Assembly: GCA_038529265.1 (NCBI GenBank)
Contig: JBCBDX010000009.1
Span: 62,001 to 126,000, forward strand
Direction: 5' to 3'
Length of the DNA stretch: 64,000 nucleotides
Source of the DNA: JBCBDX01 sp038529265
Lineage (GTDB): Bacteria; Pseudomonadota; Alphaproteobacteria; Rhizobiales; Rhizobiaceae
Part shown: positions 51,888 through 60,999 of the stretch, piece by piece
How positions within the stretch are numbered: position 1 is the stretch's first letter
Layout: the number at the start of each line of letters is the position of its first letter
The notes under the pieces: model-generated
What the model was told of the DNA's origin: nothing
Database searches by the model: none
Seen by the model: the letters and a program-made list of their open reading frames with translations, nothing else
Made by a program: the position numbers and the translations under genes

Positions 51888-52697
51888 ATGACACGCAATG
51901 CCTATGTGACGCTGGTCACGAATGAAGACTATGCGAGCGCGGCCGTCGCGCTCGTTCGTTCACTGGTGCTGACAGGTACATCTGCCGACATTGTCGTCAT
52001 GCATACGGGCGGGGTTCCAAATAGTGCGCTGGCTGAATGTGTTGCGCTTGGCGCCAGTGCTCATCTAGTGGAGTTGCTGGACACATCCGCGGCCTTCAAC
52101 GAACGCCATCAGCGTGATCGCCTGCACGGAGCCGCTCCTTTCACCAAAGGCAATAAACCGGCCTTCCACACTCCGCTGGATAATTTCGCAAAGTTGCGTC
52201 TTTGGGAAATGACCGACTACCAGAATGTGACCTTTCTGGATGCCGACACCATCGTAGTGCGCAATATCGACCGACTGTTTGACTATCCAGAGTTTTGCGC
52301 CGCACCCAATGTTTATGAGAGCGTCGCGGACTTTCACCGGCTCAATTCCGGCGTGTTTACGGCCAAGCCATCGGTGGACACTTTCCGCAAAATGATGAGC
52401 GCTTTGGATAGGCCGGATGTGTTCTGGCGGCGCACTGATCAGACTTTTCTGGAGACTTATTTCCCTGATTGGCACGGGCTACCGGTCACGCTTAACATGC
52501 TGCAATATGTGTGGTTCAACATGCCCGACCTTTGGGATTGGCGGTCGGTGCATTTAGTTCACTATCAGTATGAAAAGCCATGGCAGATAGATCATCCCAA
52601 GGCCGAACAGCTGAAGCCGCTCATTGACCTTTGGTGGGCCTACCGAACGGGTGAGAACGTGCCGATCACCGACAAGCTTCCCAACCCCAGCGCATGA
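51888..52697 (+). CDS. sqdD: Glycosyltransferase of family 8 (glycogenin-like), SqdD
   Basis: 269 residues. AYVTLVTNEDYASAAVALVR at the start and TFLDADTIVVRNIDRLFDYP (DxD motif) are GT8 hallmarks; HRLNSGVFTAKPSVDTF and LNMLQYVWFNMPDLW follow. Within sqdBDC this gene is proposed to transfer sulfoquinovose from UDP-SQ to diacylglycerol. It starts six bases after sqdB, and its last four bases overlap sqdC. The specific assignment depends on the operon context. Confidence 0.88.
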   Translation: MTRNAYVTLVTNEDYASAAVALVRSLVLTGTSADIVVMHTGGVPNSALAECVALGASAHLVELLDTSAAFNERHQRDRLHGAAPFTKGNKPAFHTPLDNFAKLRLWEMTDYQNVTFLDADTIVVRNIDRLFDYPEFCAAPNVYESVADFHRLNSGVFTAKPSVDTFRKMMSALDRPDVFWRRTDQTFLETYFPDWHGLPVTLNMLQYVWFNMPDLWDWRSVHLVHYQYEKPWQIDHPKAEQLKPLIDLWWAYRTGENVPITDKLPNPSA

Positions 52698-53569
52698 GCA
52701 GAATTGTCATATCCGGCGCGACAGGTCTTGTCGGGCGCTTCATCGCTGAACACTTTTTGCAATTGGGCGAAGATGTCGTGGCGATGTGTAGAAAAGCACC
52801 GGCGGCTGGATTTTTCTCCAAACCGGTTCAATGGGTGCCGGGCGACTTGGAGCCCGAAAAGGATTGGACGGCCAGTTTTGAAGGCGCTGACTATTTCGTC
52901 CATTGCGCATTCAGCCATGTCACCGGGAAATATCGAGGCGGAGAGGGTAATGACCCTAATGAATTTCGCCGGCTAAATGCCAACGGATCTTTGGCCTTGT
53001 TCAATGCTGCAAAGTCTGCCGGTGTGAAACGTGCAGTCTTTCTTTCAAGCCGTGCTGTGTATGATGGAGTGTCTTCTGGTTCAAATCTGACCGAGGATAT
53101 GCAGGTCGCGCCGACATCGCTTTATGGCCAAGTGAAGCATAAGGTGGAAAACGGTCTCGTTGAATTAGCCGACAAATCTTTTTTACCAATGAGTATTCGC
53201 GCAACAGGTGTCTACGGAGCGAATCGGGGTCATAAATGGGAAGCCTTGTTCGAGGCCTTCAAGCTCGGTGAAGCGATTGCGCCTCGAATTGGCACTGAAC
53301 TCCATGGTGATGATCTGGCTAAAGCGACTGCTCTGCTGTTTCACGTTGATGAGCAAAACTTGATAGTTTTTGGACGCGTTCCCCTATTCAACGCCTCAGA
53401 TATCATGCTGGATCGTCACGACTTGTTGCGGGCCTATGGGGGTCAAAAAGAAATTGATGGCATGCTTCCCGTTAAGGCGGATGCATCCATGGTTAGCGTC
53501 ATGGACTGCTCTCGATTGAAATCACTTGGCTGGCAGCCCCGTCAAAAGCTTGACCTTGAAGGTTTCTAA
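52694..53569 (+). CDS. sqdC: NAD-dependent epimerase/reductase-like protein, SqdC
   Basis: 291 residues of the extended short-chain dehydrogenase fold. ISGATGLVGRFIAEHFLQLG contains the NAD motif, ADYFVHCAFSHVTGKYRGGE follows, and VFLSSRAVYDGVSSGSNLTE, then TSLYGQVKHKVENGL hold the YxxxK catalytic pair. In Rhodobacter and Sinorhizobium the third gene of sqdBDC is of this size and type; it is not strictly required there. Overlap with sqdD and an otherwise empty downstream gap support co-transcription. Confidence 0.82.
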   Translation: MSRIVISGATGLVGRFIAEHFLQLGEDVVAMCRKAPAAGFFSKPVQWVPGDLEPEKDWTASFEGADYFVHCAFSHVTGKYRGGEGNDPNEFRRLNANGSLALFNAAKSAGVKRAVFLSSRAVYDGVSSGSNLTEDMQVAPTSLYGQVKHKVENGLVELADKSFLPMSIRATGVYGANRGHKWEALFEAFKLGEAIAPRIGTELHGDDLAKATALLFHVDEQNLIVFGRVPLFNASDIMLDRHDLLRAYGGQKEIDGMLPVKADASMVSVMDCSRLKSLGWQPRQKLDLEGF

Positions 53570-53652
53570 AACTGGTTAGCCAAGCGCTAACGGCGTCTAA
53601 GCCTGAATTTAACTGTTCTTGCCTATCATGCGCGCAAACAACGGAGGCGGGC

Positions 53653-54120
53653 ATGAACAATTTAATGTTTGGCGGTATATTGATTGTTGGCATTGGTGCA
53701 GCGGCTGTGGGCGGCGCGCAACTAAGCTCGCTTGGCGAGCCACCATTTGCCTATGAATCAGCGACGGCGGAAAAGCGGATCGCTTGGCTCGATGGCCATG
53801 CGGCGAAAATGGAACGCCGGGTCAAGGGTGCCCTAATCAGCCCAAGCGGTGTGGGCGCTTCTTTCAAGCTGGACAAGACGCGTACGGACAGTCAGCGTCG
53901 CCAAATCACTTTTGACATCGCTGTTAGCGGTTCAGGCAAAATCAACCATCAAGCACTTCGCAATTTCGAGAAAGCTTATCTGGAACGGGAGTGTCCGCGG
54001 TTTATGCGCACACCATTGGCCGACAATAATGTGACCGTGAACTACAGCTTCAAGCGCAAGACTGGCGGCACTCTACATACGGTGCGTATGTCACCAAGTA
54101 GCTGTGGCCGCTACGTTTGA
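53653..54120 (+). CDS. Hypothetical protein with N-terminal membrane segment
   Basis: 155 residues. MNNLMFGGILIVGIGAAAVG is a signal anchor. The remaining domain (about 30-155) contains ITFDIAVSGSGKINHQALRN, ERECPRFMRTPLADNNVTVN and a C-terminal MSPSSCGRYV; the two cysteines may pair. I do not recognise a family. GGAGG precedes the ATG. It stands between sqdC and the bidirectional terminator before acnA. Confidence 0.6.
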   Translation: MNNLMFGGILIVGIGAAAVGGAQLSSLGEPPFAYESATAEKRIAWLDGHAAKMERRVKGALISPSGVGASFKLDKTRTDSQRRQITFDIAVSGSGKINHQALRNFEKAYLERECPRFMRTPLADNNVTVNYSFKRKTGGTLHTVRMSPSSCGRYV

Positions 54121-54130
54121 TCGCTGACAA

Positions 54131-54168
54131 ATAAAAACGCCCGCTTGGAACCAAACGGGCGCCTTTCG
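54131..54168. terminator. Bidirectional terminator between hypothetical gene and acnA
   Basis: CGCCCGCTTGG and CCAAACGGGCG (54138-54161) form a nearly perfect stem. The minus strand ends in TTTTTATTT and the plus strand in a short CTTTC. It is well placed to end acnA (26 bases after the stop, minus strand) and also the hypothetical gene on the plus strand. Confidence 0.85.
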
Positions 54169-54186
54169 AGATTAAGCCTTCTCGGC

Positions 54187-56874
54187 TTACGCTGCCAAGT
54201 CGCGCAGCACGTAGTGCAGAATACCGCCATTGTTAACGTAGTCGATCTCGTCAGCTGTATCGATGCGGCAGATCAATGGTAGATCGACGGTTCGACCATC
54301 GCCATAGCTAAGCTTTGCGATAACTTTTTCGCGTGGCTTCACATCAGCCAGGCCCTCGATGGTGACGGTCTCGTCGCCCTGAAGATCAAGTGACTTCCAG
54401 GATGTGCCTTCTTCGAAAACAAATGGAACTACACCCATGCCGACAAGGTTTGAGCGGTGGATGCGTTCGAAGGATTGTGCAATCACGGCTTTGACGCCCA
54501 ATAGGTTTGTGCCTTTTGCTGCCCAGTCACGCGAAGAACCATTGCCATATTCGCCACCCGCGAACACAACGAGAGGCACACCTTCCTCGCGATAGCGCAT
54601 GGCCGCATCATAGATCGGCATTTCTTCTTTCGAAGGATAGTGAATGGTGTAGCCACCTTCGCGACCGTTCTCGCCCAGCATGTGGTTGCGGATGCGGATG
54701 TTGGCGAATGTGCCGCGCATCATGACCTCGTGGTTCCCGCGGCGCGTGCCGTACTGGTTGAAGTCCATGACGCCAACGCCATTGTCCATCAGGTAGGAGC
54801 CAGCGGGAGAATCGGCTTTGATCGAGCCAGCCGGTGAAATGTGGTCGGTCGTGATCTTGTCGCCGAAGAGGCCCATGACGCGGGCATTCTTGATATCGGA
54901 AACACCGCCGGGCTGTTTGCCCATACCTGCAAAGTAAGGCGGGTTCTGGACGTAAGTGGATTGATCGTCCCAAGCGTAAGTATCGCCTTCAGGTACTTGT
55001 ACTTCCTGCCAGCTTTCATCGCCTTTGAAGACGTCAGCATACTTCTGTTCGTAGAGCTCGCGAGTGACGTGTTCCTCGATGAATTGCTGGATTTCATGGT
55101 TGGAAGGCCAGATGTCCTTGAGCATCACATCGTTGCCATCCTTGTCCTGACCAATTGGCTCTGATGTCAGATCAATATTGACGGTACCCGCCAGCGCATA
55201 GGCGACAACCAATGGCGGTGAGGCCAGATAGTTGGCTTGGACATCTGGCGAAATTCGGCCTTCGAAGTTCCGGTTGCCGGAAAGAACACCGGCAGCGATC
55301 AAACCCTTGTCATTGATGGTCTTGGAGATCGGGCCAGGCAGTGGGCCGGAATTGCCGATACAAGTCGTGCAACCAAAACCGACAAGGTTGAAACCAATTT
55401 GGTCGAGCTCTTTTTGCAGGCCAGAATTGTCTAGATACTCAGCGACAACCTGCGAACCCGGTGCGAGTGATGTTTTCACCCAAGGCTTCTGCTTCAGACC
55501 AAGCTTGTTGGCGTTGCGCGCCAACAGGCCAGCACCGATCAGAACCGATGGGTTAGATGTGTTTGTACAAGATGTGATCGCAGCGATGGCCACGTCGCCA
55601 TTGCCAAGATCATAGTCTTCGCCCTCAACGGCATGGCGTTTGTCGAGTTCACTGGCGTTTTTCTTGTACTCAGATACGTATGCTTCGCGGTAACCTTCAC
55701 CGATTTTTTCCAGCGGGATACGGCCTTCCGGACGTTTTGGCCCGGCCATGGACGGTACAACATCTTCCAACGCCAGTTCGAGTGTGTCGGTGAAGACCGG
55801 TTCTTCGCCGGTGACGCGGAACATGCCCTGTGCTTTGCAATATTCTTCGACCAGCGCGACGCGGTCAGCTTCACGGCCCGTCATGTTCAAGTAGCGAAGT
55901 GTTTCAGCATCAACCGGGAAGAAGCCGCAGGTCGCGCCATATTCAGGGCCCATATTGCCGATGGTGGCTCGGTCCGAAGCCGTCAGTGCATCGAGACCTT
56001 CGCCGAAGAACTCCACGAATTTGCTCACGACGCCTTTCTGGCGGAGCATTTGGACAACGGTCAGAACGAGGTCGGTCGCTGTGACGCCTTCTTTGAGCGA
56101 GCCGGTTAGCTTGAAGCCGATGACTTCCGGCAGCAGCATGGAGATCGGTTGACCCAGCATCGCAGCTTCTGCCTCGATTCCGCCAACACCCCAGCCCAGA
56201 ACGCCGATGCCGTTGATCATGGTCGTGTGGCTGTCTGTGCCCACACATGTATCCGGATAAGCCACGGTGTCGCCGTCAGCGTCTTTCGTCCACACCGTTT
56301 GGCCGAGATATTCCGTGTTCACCTGGTGGCAGATGCCGGTGCCGGGTGGCACCACGCGGAAATTGTCAAAGGCCTGTTGGCCCCATTTCAGGAAACGATA
56401 GCGCTCGCCGTTGCGTTGATATTCCAATTCAACATTGCGGGCAAAAGCGTTGGGATTGCCAAATTCATCGACAATGACGGAGTGGTCAATGACAAGATCG
56501 ACGGGAACAAGCGGGTTGATTTTTTGCGGGTCACCACCGAGCGACTTGATGCCGTCGCGCATAGCGGCAAGATCAACAACAGCTGGTACGCCGGTAAAGT
56601 CCTGCATCAGGACGCGGGCTGGACGGTAGGCGATCTCATAGCCTGCCGTGCCTTTGTCATTCAGCCATGCGGCGACTGCTTGAATATCCGCCTTCGTAAC
56701 GGACCGATCATCTTCGTTACGCAGCAGGTTCTCCAAAACCACTTTCATGGAGAATGGCAGTTTTGAAACGCCTTCAAGCCCATTTTTCTCAGCCTCTACC
56801 AAGCTGTAATACACATATTCTTTGCCATAGGCCGTCAGTGTGCGGCGGCAGTTGAAGCTGTCGATCTTTGACAA
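54187..56874 (-). CDS. acnA: Aconitate hydratase A
   Basis: 895 residues from TTG 56874, which has GGAGG seven bases upstream and gives the usual AcnA length; the frame extends further upstream but encodes an unrelated basic stretch. The 4Fe-4S ligands are in AITSCTNTSNPSVLIGAGLL and GFGCTTCIGNSGPL. Other blocks: FTGVPAVVDLAAMRD, YPDTCVGTDSHTTMINGIGV, MRGTFANIRIRNHML and YGNGSSRDWAAKGTNLLGVK (swivel domain Ser-Arg). It interconverts citrate and isocitrate in the TCA cycle. Divergent from ccmA. Confidence 0.96.
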   Translation of the reverse strand: MSKIDSFNCRRTLTAYGKEYVYYSLVEAEKNGLEGVSKLPFSMKVVLENLLRNEDDRSVTKADIQAVAAWLNDKGTAGYEIAYRPARVLMQDFTGVPAVVDLAAMRDGIKSLGGDPQKINPLVPVDLVIDHSVIVDEFGNPNAFARNVELEYQRNGERYRFLKWGQQAFDNFRVVPPGTGICHQVNTEYLGQTVWTKDADGDTVAYPDTCVGTDSHTTMINGIGVLGWGVGGIEAEAAMLGQPISMLLPEVIGFKLTGSLKEGVTATDLVLTVVQMLRQKGVVSKFVEFFGEGLDALTASDRATIGNMGPEYGATCGFFPVDAETLRYLNMTGREADRVALVEEYCKAQGMFRVTGEEPVFTDTLELALEDVVPSMAGPKRPEGRIPLEKIGEGYREAYVSEYKKNASELDKRHAVEGEDYDLGNGDVAIAAITSCTNTSNPSVLIGAGLLARNANKLGLKQKPWVKTSLAPGSQVVAEYLDNSGLQKELDQIGFNLVGFGCTTCIGNSGPLPGPISKTINDKGLIAAGVLSGNRNFEGRISPDVQANYLASPPLVVAYALAGTVNIDLTSEPIGQDKDGNDVMLKDIWPSNHEIQQFIEEHVTRELYEQKYADVFKGDESWQEVQVPEGDTYAWDDQSTYVQNPPYFAGMGKQPGGVSDIKNARVMGLFGDKITTDHISPAGSIKADSPAGSYLMDNGVGVMDFNQYGTRRGNHEVMMRGTFANIRIRNHMLGENGREGGYTIHYPSKEEMPIYDAAMRYREEGVPLVVFAGGEYGNGSSRDWAAKGTNLLGVKAVIAQSFERIHRSNLVGMGVVPFVFEEGTSWKSLDLQGDETVTIEGLADVKPREKVIAKLSYGDGRTVDLPLICRIDTADEIDYVNNGGILHYVLRDLAA

Positions 56875-57080
56875 TTGATGTCCTCCGTTCAGGCCGGCCC
56901 CGATACTTACCGGCGAAAAGCGCAACCAGCGCCAAACTTCCGTTGGCCGGGATACCAACGGATTTTGCGTCCCTTTAGAATGAATTTGATGTGGTGGACT
57001 AGACCGACGAAGGTAAAAAAGGTCGGGTGATTGCAACCATTCGCCGTTTCATGCTCATTGGCGCCATGGAATCGGAAGAA

Positions 57081-57683
57081 ATGCGGCTGACAGTCAATGA
57101 TTTAAGTGCCTCAAGGGGCGGGCGTACGATCTTTGAAAATGTCGGATTTGACCTCTCCGGTGGTCAGGGCTTACTCGTCACCGGACCAAATGGTGCAGGC
57201 AAGTCGACTTTATTGCGCGCCATTGCGGGATATTTGCCGGTTGATAGGGGGTTCGCCGCTGTATTGCCGGAAAATGAGCCCGTTTCCGCCCACGCGCATT
57301 ATCTGAATTTCAATAACGCCATGAAGGCTGCGCTTACCGTTTTTGAGAATTTGGAGTTTCATCAGCAGTTTGGAGGGCAAGCAGCAATTGCGGTGGAAGA
57401 GGCTCTTAATAACGTTGGCCTGCTTCATCTTCGGGATAATCGCTTTGGCGATCTTTCAACGGGGCAGAGGCGACGCGTGGCGCTTGCGCGACTTTTGCTC
57501 AACCATCGACCGATTTGGCTGGTGGATGAACCAACAACAGGGCTTGATAAGGCCTCCGAGCAGACATTTGCGCGGATTTTGGATGACCATATGCAGGCGG
57601 GCGGCATTGTTGTTGCTGCCACGCATCTGCCGATCAATGTAGCAGGTTTAAAGTCCCTTCGTTTCGAGGAGGAGGTGGTTTGA
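57081..57683 (+). CDS. ccmA: Heme exporter ATP-binding protein CcmA
   Basis: 200 residues from ATG 57081, taken because the CcmA family starts MRLTV; ATG 57066 is possible. Walker A VTGPNGAGKSTLLRAIAGYL (about 32-52), signature DLSTGQRRRVALARLLLNHR and Walker B WLVDEPTTGLD are complete. With CcmB it powers the CcmABCD complex that releases holo-CcmE in system I cytochrome c maturation. It overlaps ccmB by four bases (TTGA). Divergent from acnA. Confidence 0.94.
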   Translation: MRLTVNDLSASRGGRTIFENVGFDLSGGQGLLVTGPNGAGKSTLLRAIAGYLPVDRGFAAVLPENEPVSAHAHYLNFNNAMKAALTVFENLEFHQQFGGQAAIAVEEALNNVGLLHLRDNRFGDLSTGQRRRVALARLLLNHRPIWLVDEPTTGLDKASEQTFARILDDHMQAGGIVVAATHLPINVAGLKSLRFEEEVV

Positions 57684-58345
57684 TTGCGCTGATCAAACGT
57701 GACGTCCGGCTGGGTATACGGTCAGGGGGCAGCAGCTTGATCGGAGTTTTGTTTTTTCTTTCTGTCGTTGCCGTTACACCATTTGCGATCGGCCCAGATC
57801 TCAATCTGTTGGCGCGCATTGGCCCTGCTGTTCTTTGGATCGGTGCCTTGCTAGCCTCTCTTCTTGGGCTGGATCGTCTTTTCCAGATCGATCTGGAAGA
57901 TGGCTCGCTCGATATTTTGGTGCTGGCGCGCCATGATCAACCGTTGGCGATGACGGTGTTCGCAAAGTGTGTGGCGCATTGGCTCATCACCGGTCTGCCG
58001 CTGGTCGTTGCTGCTCCGCTTTTCGCGGTTCTATTGAACATGCCGCCAGAGGCAACGGTTGCGACAACGGCGACCCTTTTGGTGGGGACGCCGGCCATCA
58101 CTTTTATCGGCGCTATGGGCGCATCGGTTACTGCCACCTTGCCACGTGGTGGTTTGCTCGTCTCAGTGATTGTTCTGCCGTTTGTCATTCCAGTGCTGAT
58201 CTTTGGTGTCCAGGCTGCCTTGGGTGCGACAATGGCTGGCGCACCATTCACGCAGCCTTTCCTGTTTCTTTGTGCGATGACCTTGCTCTTCTCCGTCCTT
58301 GGTCCTGTCGCTGCGGGGCTAGCCCTGAAGCAACTTGAAGGGTAA
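57680..58345 (+). CDS. ccmB: Heme exporter membrane protein CcmB
   Basis: 221 residues with six hydrophobic helices. The start is TTG at 57680 within the TTGA overlap with ccmA, and AGGAGGAGG lies just before it. IALIKRDVRLGIRSGGSSLI, FFLSVVAVTPFAIGPDLNLL, LLASLLGLDRLFQIDLEDGS and VGTPAITFIGAMGASVTATL are CcmB blocks. Unusually, ccmC does not follow: two other genes intervene, the first beginning three bases after the ccmB stop. Confidence 0.94.
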   Translation: MIALIKRDVRLGIRSGGSSLIGVLFFLSVVAVTPFAIGPDLNLLARIGPAVLWIGALLASLLGLDRLFQIDLEDGSLDILVLARHDQPLAMTVFAKCVAHWLITGLPLVVAAPLFAVLLNMPPEATVATTATLLVGTPAITFIGAMGASVTATLPRGGLLVSVIVLPFVIPVLIFGVQAALGATMAGAPFTQPFLFLCAMTLLFSVLGPVAAGLALKQLEG

Positions 58346-58348
58346 GCG

Positions 58349-59140
58349 GTGACAACTTTGATGAGCGGCTGGCAGTGCGCGAATATGAAATATGATGAAC
58401 TTGTCGAAAACGCCTTGCTGGCAGCTCGCAGGGGTGACGCGCGAGGTTCGATACAAGCGCTGGTCGAACTATCTGAAACGATCGATGAAAATGAGGGTGC
58501 CGCACTTGCAGCCGCTCACGGCACCAAGAGTGAAGCATTTACACTTGCCTATCGCGAATGGATCTTGGCGCTGGAGGCTGACGAGGTAAATCGCACTCTT
58601 TCGGACGCCGAAAAAGATGCTGCCGTTTCATATCGCGATGTGGCCGGTGCAGATGGTGCAGCAGCCTATGACCGCGTGGCTGATCTCTTCGATTATGTCG
58701 ATTTTCAACCCGGCTCGCATTTCGTGCTTGTTGGAGCAGGAGAGTTGCCGATGACGGCCTTGCATGTCCACGACAAGTCTCAAGTTGGGCGTATCGAATG
58801 TTTGGACACGAGACGCGAAGCCGTCGAGAAGGTTGATGCCTTTGGCAAGTGGATGAATTACGACCGACTGGTTGGGACTTTATCGGATGGCTCAGCGCAC
58901 GACTATAGTCAGGCAGATGTGGTTTTCATCGCCAACATGGTCAGCCCCAAAGCGCAAGTGTTGTCGCGTGTGCTGGACACGGCAAAGCCGCGTACTCAAA
59001 TTATTTTGCGCGACCCATATTCACTCGGTTTATTGTGGGCGGAGGAGGGAGCAAGCACCCTTGATGAACGCGTGGAAATAGCGGCTGTGGGCGCTGGATC
59101 GCGTTTTCTGTCACGAGACCTTTATCTGCGTCGTGTGTGA
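58349..59140 (+). CDS. Nicotianamine-synthase-like Rossmann protein inserted in the ccm operon
   Basis: 263 residues from GTG 58349, which has AAGG upstream; ATG 58361 and ATG 58385 are alternatives. An N-terminal helical part (about 10-85) precedes a Rossmann part: HFVLVGAGELPMTALHVHDK (about 124-143) resembles the GSGPLPLTS loop of nicotianamine synthases; IECLDTRREAVEKVDAFGKW has the acidic end of strand 2; ADVVFIANMVSPKAQVLSRV and QIILRDPYSLGLLWAEEG resemble the NAS AALVG..K.EVL and LLxRSAHGxR blocks. NAS enzymes transfer aminobutyrate units from SAM. A class I methyltransferase is the alternative. I rate NAS-like as likely, not certain. Confidence 0.6.
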   Translation: MTTLMSGWQCANMKYDELVENALLAARRGDARGSIQALVELSETIDENEGAALAAAHGTKSEAFTLAYREWILALEADEVNRTLSDAEKDAAVSYRDVAGADGAAAYDRVADLFDYVDFQPGSHFVLVGAGELPMTALHVHDKSQVGRIECLDTRREAVEKVDAFGKWMNYDRLVGTLSDGSAHDYSQADVVFIANMVSPKAQVLSRVLDTAKPRTQIILRDPYSLGLLWAEEGASTLDERVEIAAVGAGSRFLSRDLYLRRV

Positions 59141-59158
59141 TCCCTACTTAAAGAGAGT

Positions 59159-60124
59159 ATGCGCGTGACAGCGTTCTACGATCGTTTTCTGTTTGCGCAC
59201 GTTTTTCTATGCACACGCGTCCGCTTTAACCGTTTGATTGATCGTTCGCAGCGCGATGCCGGTCAACGGTTGAATTATATCAAGCCGGAAACTTTCAGGG
59301 ATAAGTTCCTGTGGCGCAAAATATTTGATCGCAATCCGGTGTTCGTCCGCACGTGCGATAAGCTTGCTGCACAGCGGTATGCCCGCGAAAAGATCAGTTC
59401 CATTCAGACGGCAAAACTGATTTGGCGTGGCTATGATCCCGATGAGATAAGCGATGAGATGCTTGCTGACAGCGCAGTGCTGAAAGCAAATTGCGGTTCA
59501 GGTCAGGCTATCGTCATCACGAACGGTACCCCTGATCGTGCAGAGTTTACCAAAAGAGTTCGTTATTGGATGTCAAAAGCGCCCTACGGTCGCCATCTTG
59601 GTGAATGGCCATACGCCCTTGGCGATAACTGTCTGGTGTTGGAGCGTCTGCTGACAACACAGGGGCGCCCGGTAGAGTTAGAATACAAATTTCATGTAAC
59701 TTCGGGTCGCACTGCCTGTATCGTTGTGAGGCTTGGAAGTGGTGCCGGGAAGGCCATTTTTCTTGTTCTGGACCGGCAAGGCAATGCATGGACAGTGACA
59801 AAGACTGGTGCATCCGATCCCATAGACTTCGAGCTCCCCGTTGAATTTTGTGACATGCGAACGATGGCCGAGAAGCTGGCGGAGGATTTGGACTATGTGC
59901 GTGTTGATCTATACCTGACCGACGATGGCATTTACTTCAGCGAGCTAACGGTTTTTCCATCATCTGGTGGTGGCAAGCTCGGGCAGCGCGATTTGGAAGA
60001 GTTGCGAAACACACAGTGGGATATTCGCCATTCTTGGTTTTTATCGACGCCGCAGCGAGGATGGCGGAGGGCTTATGCCAATGCGCTTCGTCGCTATTTG
60101 AACCAAAAAGAGGCGACCCGTTGA
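59159..60124 (+). CDS. TupA-like ATP-grasp protein
   Basis: 321 residues. The N-terminal block QRLNYIKPETFRDKFLWRKI, then DRNPVFVRTCDKLAAQRYAR matches the TupA-like ATP-grasp family, whose founding member makes teichuronopeptide. LADSAVLKANCGSGQAIVIT is the ATP-binding strand, LEYKFHVTSGRTACIVVRLG and YVRVDLYLTDDGIYFSELTV (with the metal-binding Asp/Glu and the E-x-T motif) complete the ATP-grasp. It lies 18 bases after the NAS-like gene and 71 before ccmC. Such enzymes form amide or similar bonds with ATP; acceptor and donor are unknown. Confidence 0.72.
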   Translation: MRVTAFYDRFLFAHVFLCTRVRFNRLIDRSQRDAGQRLNYIKPETFRDKFLWRKIFDRNPVFVRTCDKLAAQRYAREKISSIQTAKLIWRGYDPDEISDEMLADSAVLKANCGSGQAIVITNGTPDRAEFTKRVRYWMSKAPYGRHLGEWPYALGDNCLVLERLLTTQGRPVELEYKFHVTSGRTACIVVRLGSGAGKAIFLVLDRQGNAWTVTKTGASDPIDFELPVEFCDMRTMAEKLAEDLDYVRVDLYLTDDGIYFSELTVFPSSGGGKLGQRDLEELRNTQWDIRHSWFLSTPQRGWRRAYANALRRYLNQKEATR

Positions 60125-60195
60125 ACAAGATAACGTGACGTTCGATCCCGCAGCGTTCATTGCGCCTTCTGCCGCCACGGCTTATATCCTCAGCC

Positions 60196-60999
60196 ATGAG
60201 TGATGTTTTGACAGCTCCGCGCAAGCCAACCGGTTTTTCAGCCTTAGCGAACCCGACCCGTTTTATGGCATTGTCGGCAAAGCTGCTGCCTTGGCTTTGG
60301 TCAATGGCTATCGCGCTGACTGCTGTTGGTTTGTTTTGGGCTTGGAACGCGCCGGAAGATTATCAGCAAGGCATTACTGTTCGCATCATGTATATCCATG
60401 TTCCATCGGCATGGATGGCCATGTTTGTTTATATCGTAATGGCAATATCAGCACTTGGTGTACTGATTTGGCGCCATCCGCTCGCTGATGTTTCCATTCG
60501 AGCTGCTGTGCCACTCGGCGCTGCGTTTACGCTGATCTGTCTCGTAACGGGCTCCCTTTGGGGTCGACCCATGTGGGGAACCTGGTGGGTGTGGGATGCG
60601 CGCCTCACATCCGTCTTTGTGTTGTTTCTGATGTATCTTGGCATTTTTGCGCTTCAACGCGCCATGGACGACCCGGTGAAGTCTGCCCGGCCCGCCGCAA
60701 TTCTTGTTTTGGTCGGTGTAATAAACATTCCAATTATCCGCTTTTCAGTGGACTGGTGGAACACGCTGCATCAACCGGCTTCAGTGATCCGCCTTGATGG
60801 CCCTACCATTCACCCAACCATGCTGTGGCCACTTTTGATTTGCGCCATTGGTTTCACATTGCTGTTTTTTGCCATGCACATGCTCGGTATGCGCAATGAG
60901 GTTCGTCAACGCCGGATCGAAGGTATGCGTCGTGCCAACGCAATTGATGGTTTTTCTAAACCGATGCGTGTTGTCATTGATGAAGGTGGTTCATCATGA
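60196..60999 (+). CDS. ccmC: Heme exporter protein CcmC
   Basis: 267 residues from ATG 60196. Six helices. The tryptophan-rich heme-handling motif is WGTWWVWDARLTS, with the histidines in RIMYIHVPSAWMAMFVY and PTIHPTMLWPLLICAIGFTL. It loads heme onto CcmE in the periplasm. Its stop overlaps the ccmD start by four bases (ATGA). A gap of 71 bases separates it from the ATP-grasp gene. Confidence 0.95.
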   Translation: MSDVLTAPRKPTGFSALANPTRFMALSAKLLPWLWSMAIALTAVGLFWAWNAPEDYQQGITVRIMYIHVPSAWMAMFVYIVMAISALGVLIWRHPLADVSIRAAVPLGAAFTLICLVTGSLWGRPMWGTWWVWDARLTSVFVLFLMYLGIFALQRAMDDPVKSARPAAILVLVGVINIPIIRFSVDWWNTLHQPASVIRLDGPTIHPTMLWPLLICAIGFTLLFFAMHMLGMRNEVRQRRIEGMRRANAIDGFSKPMRVVIDEGGSS

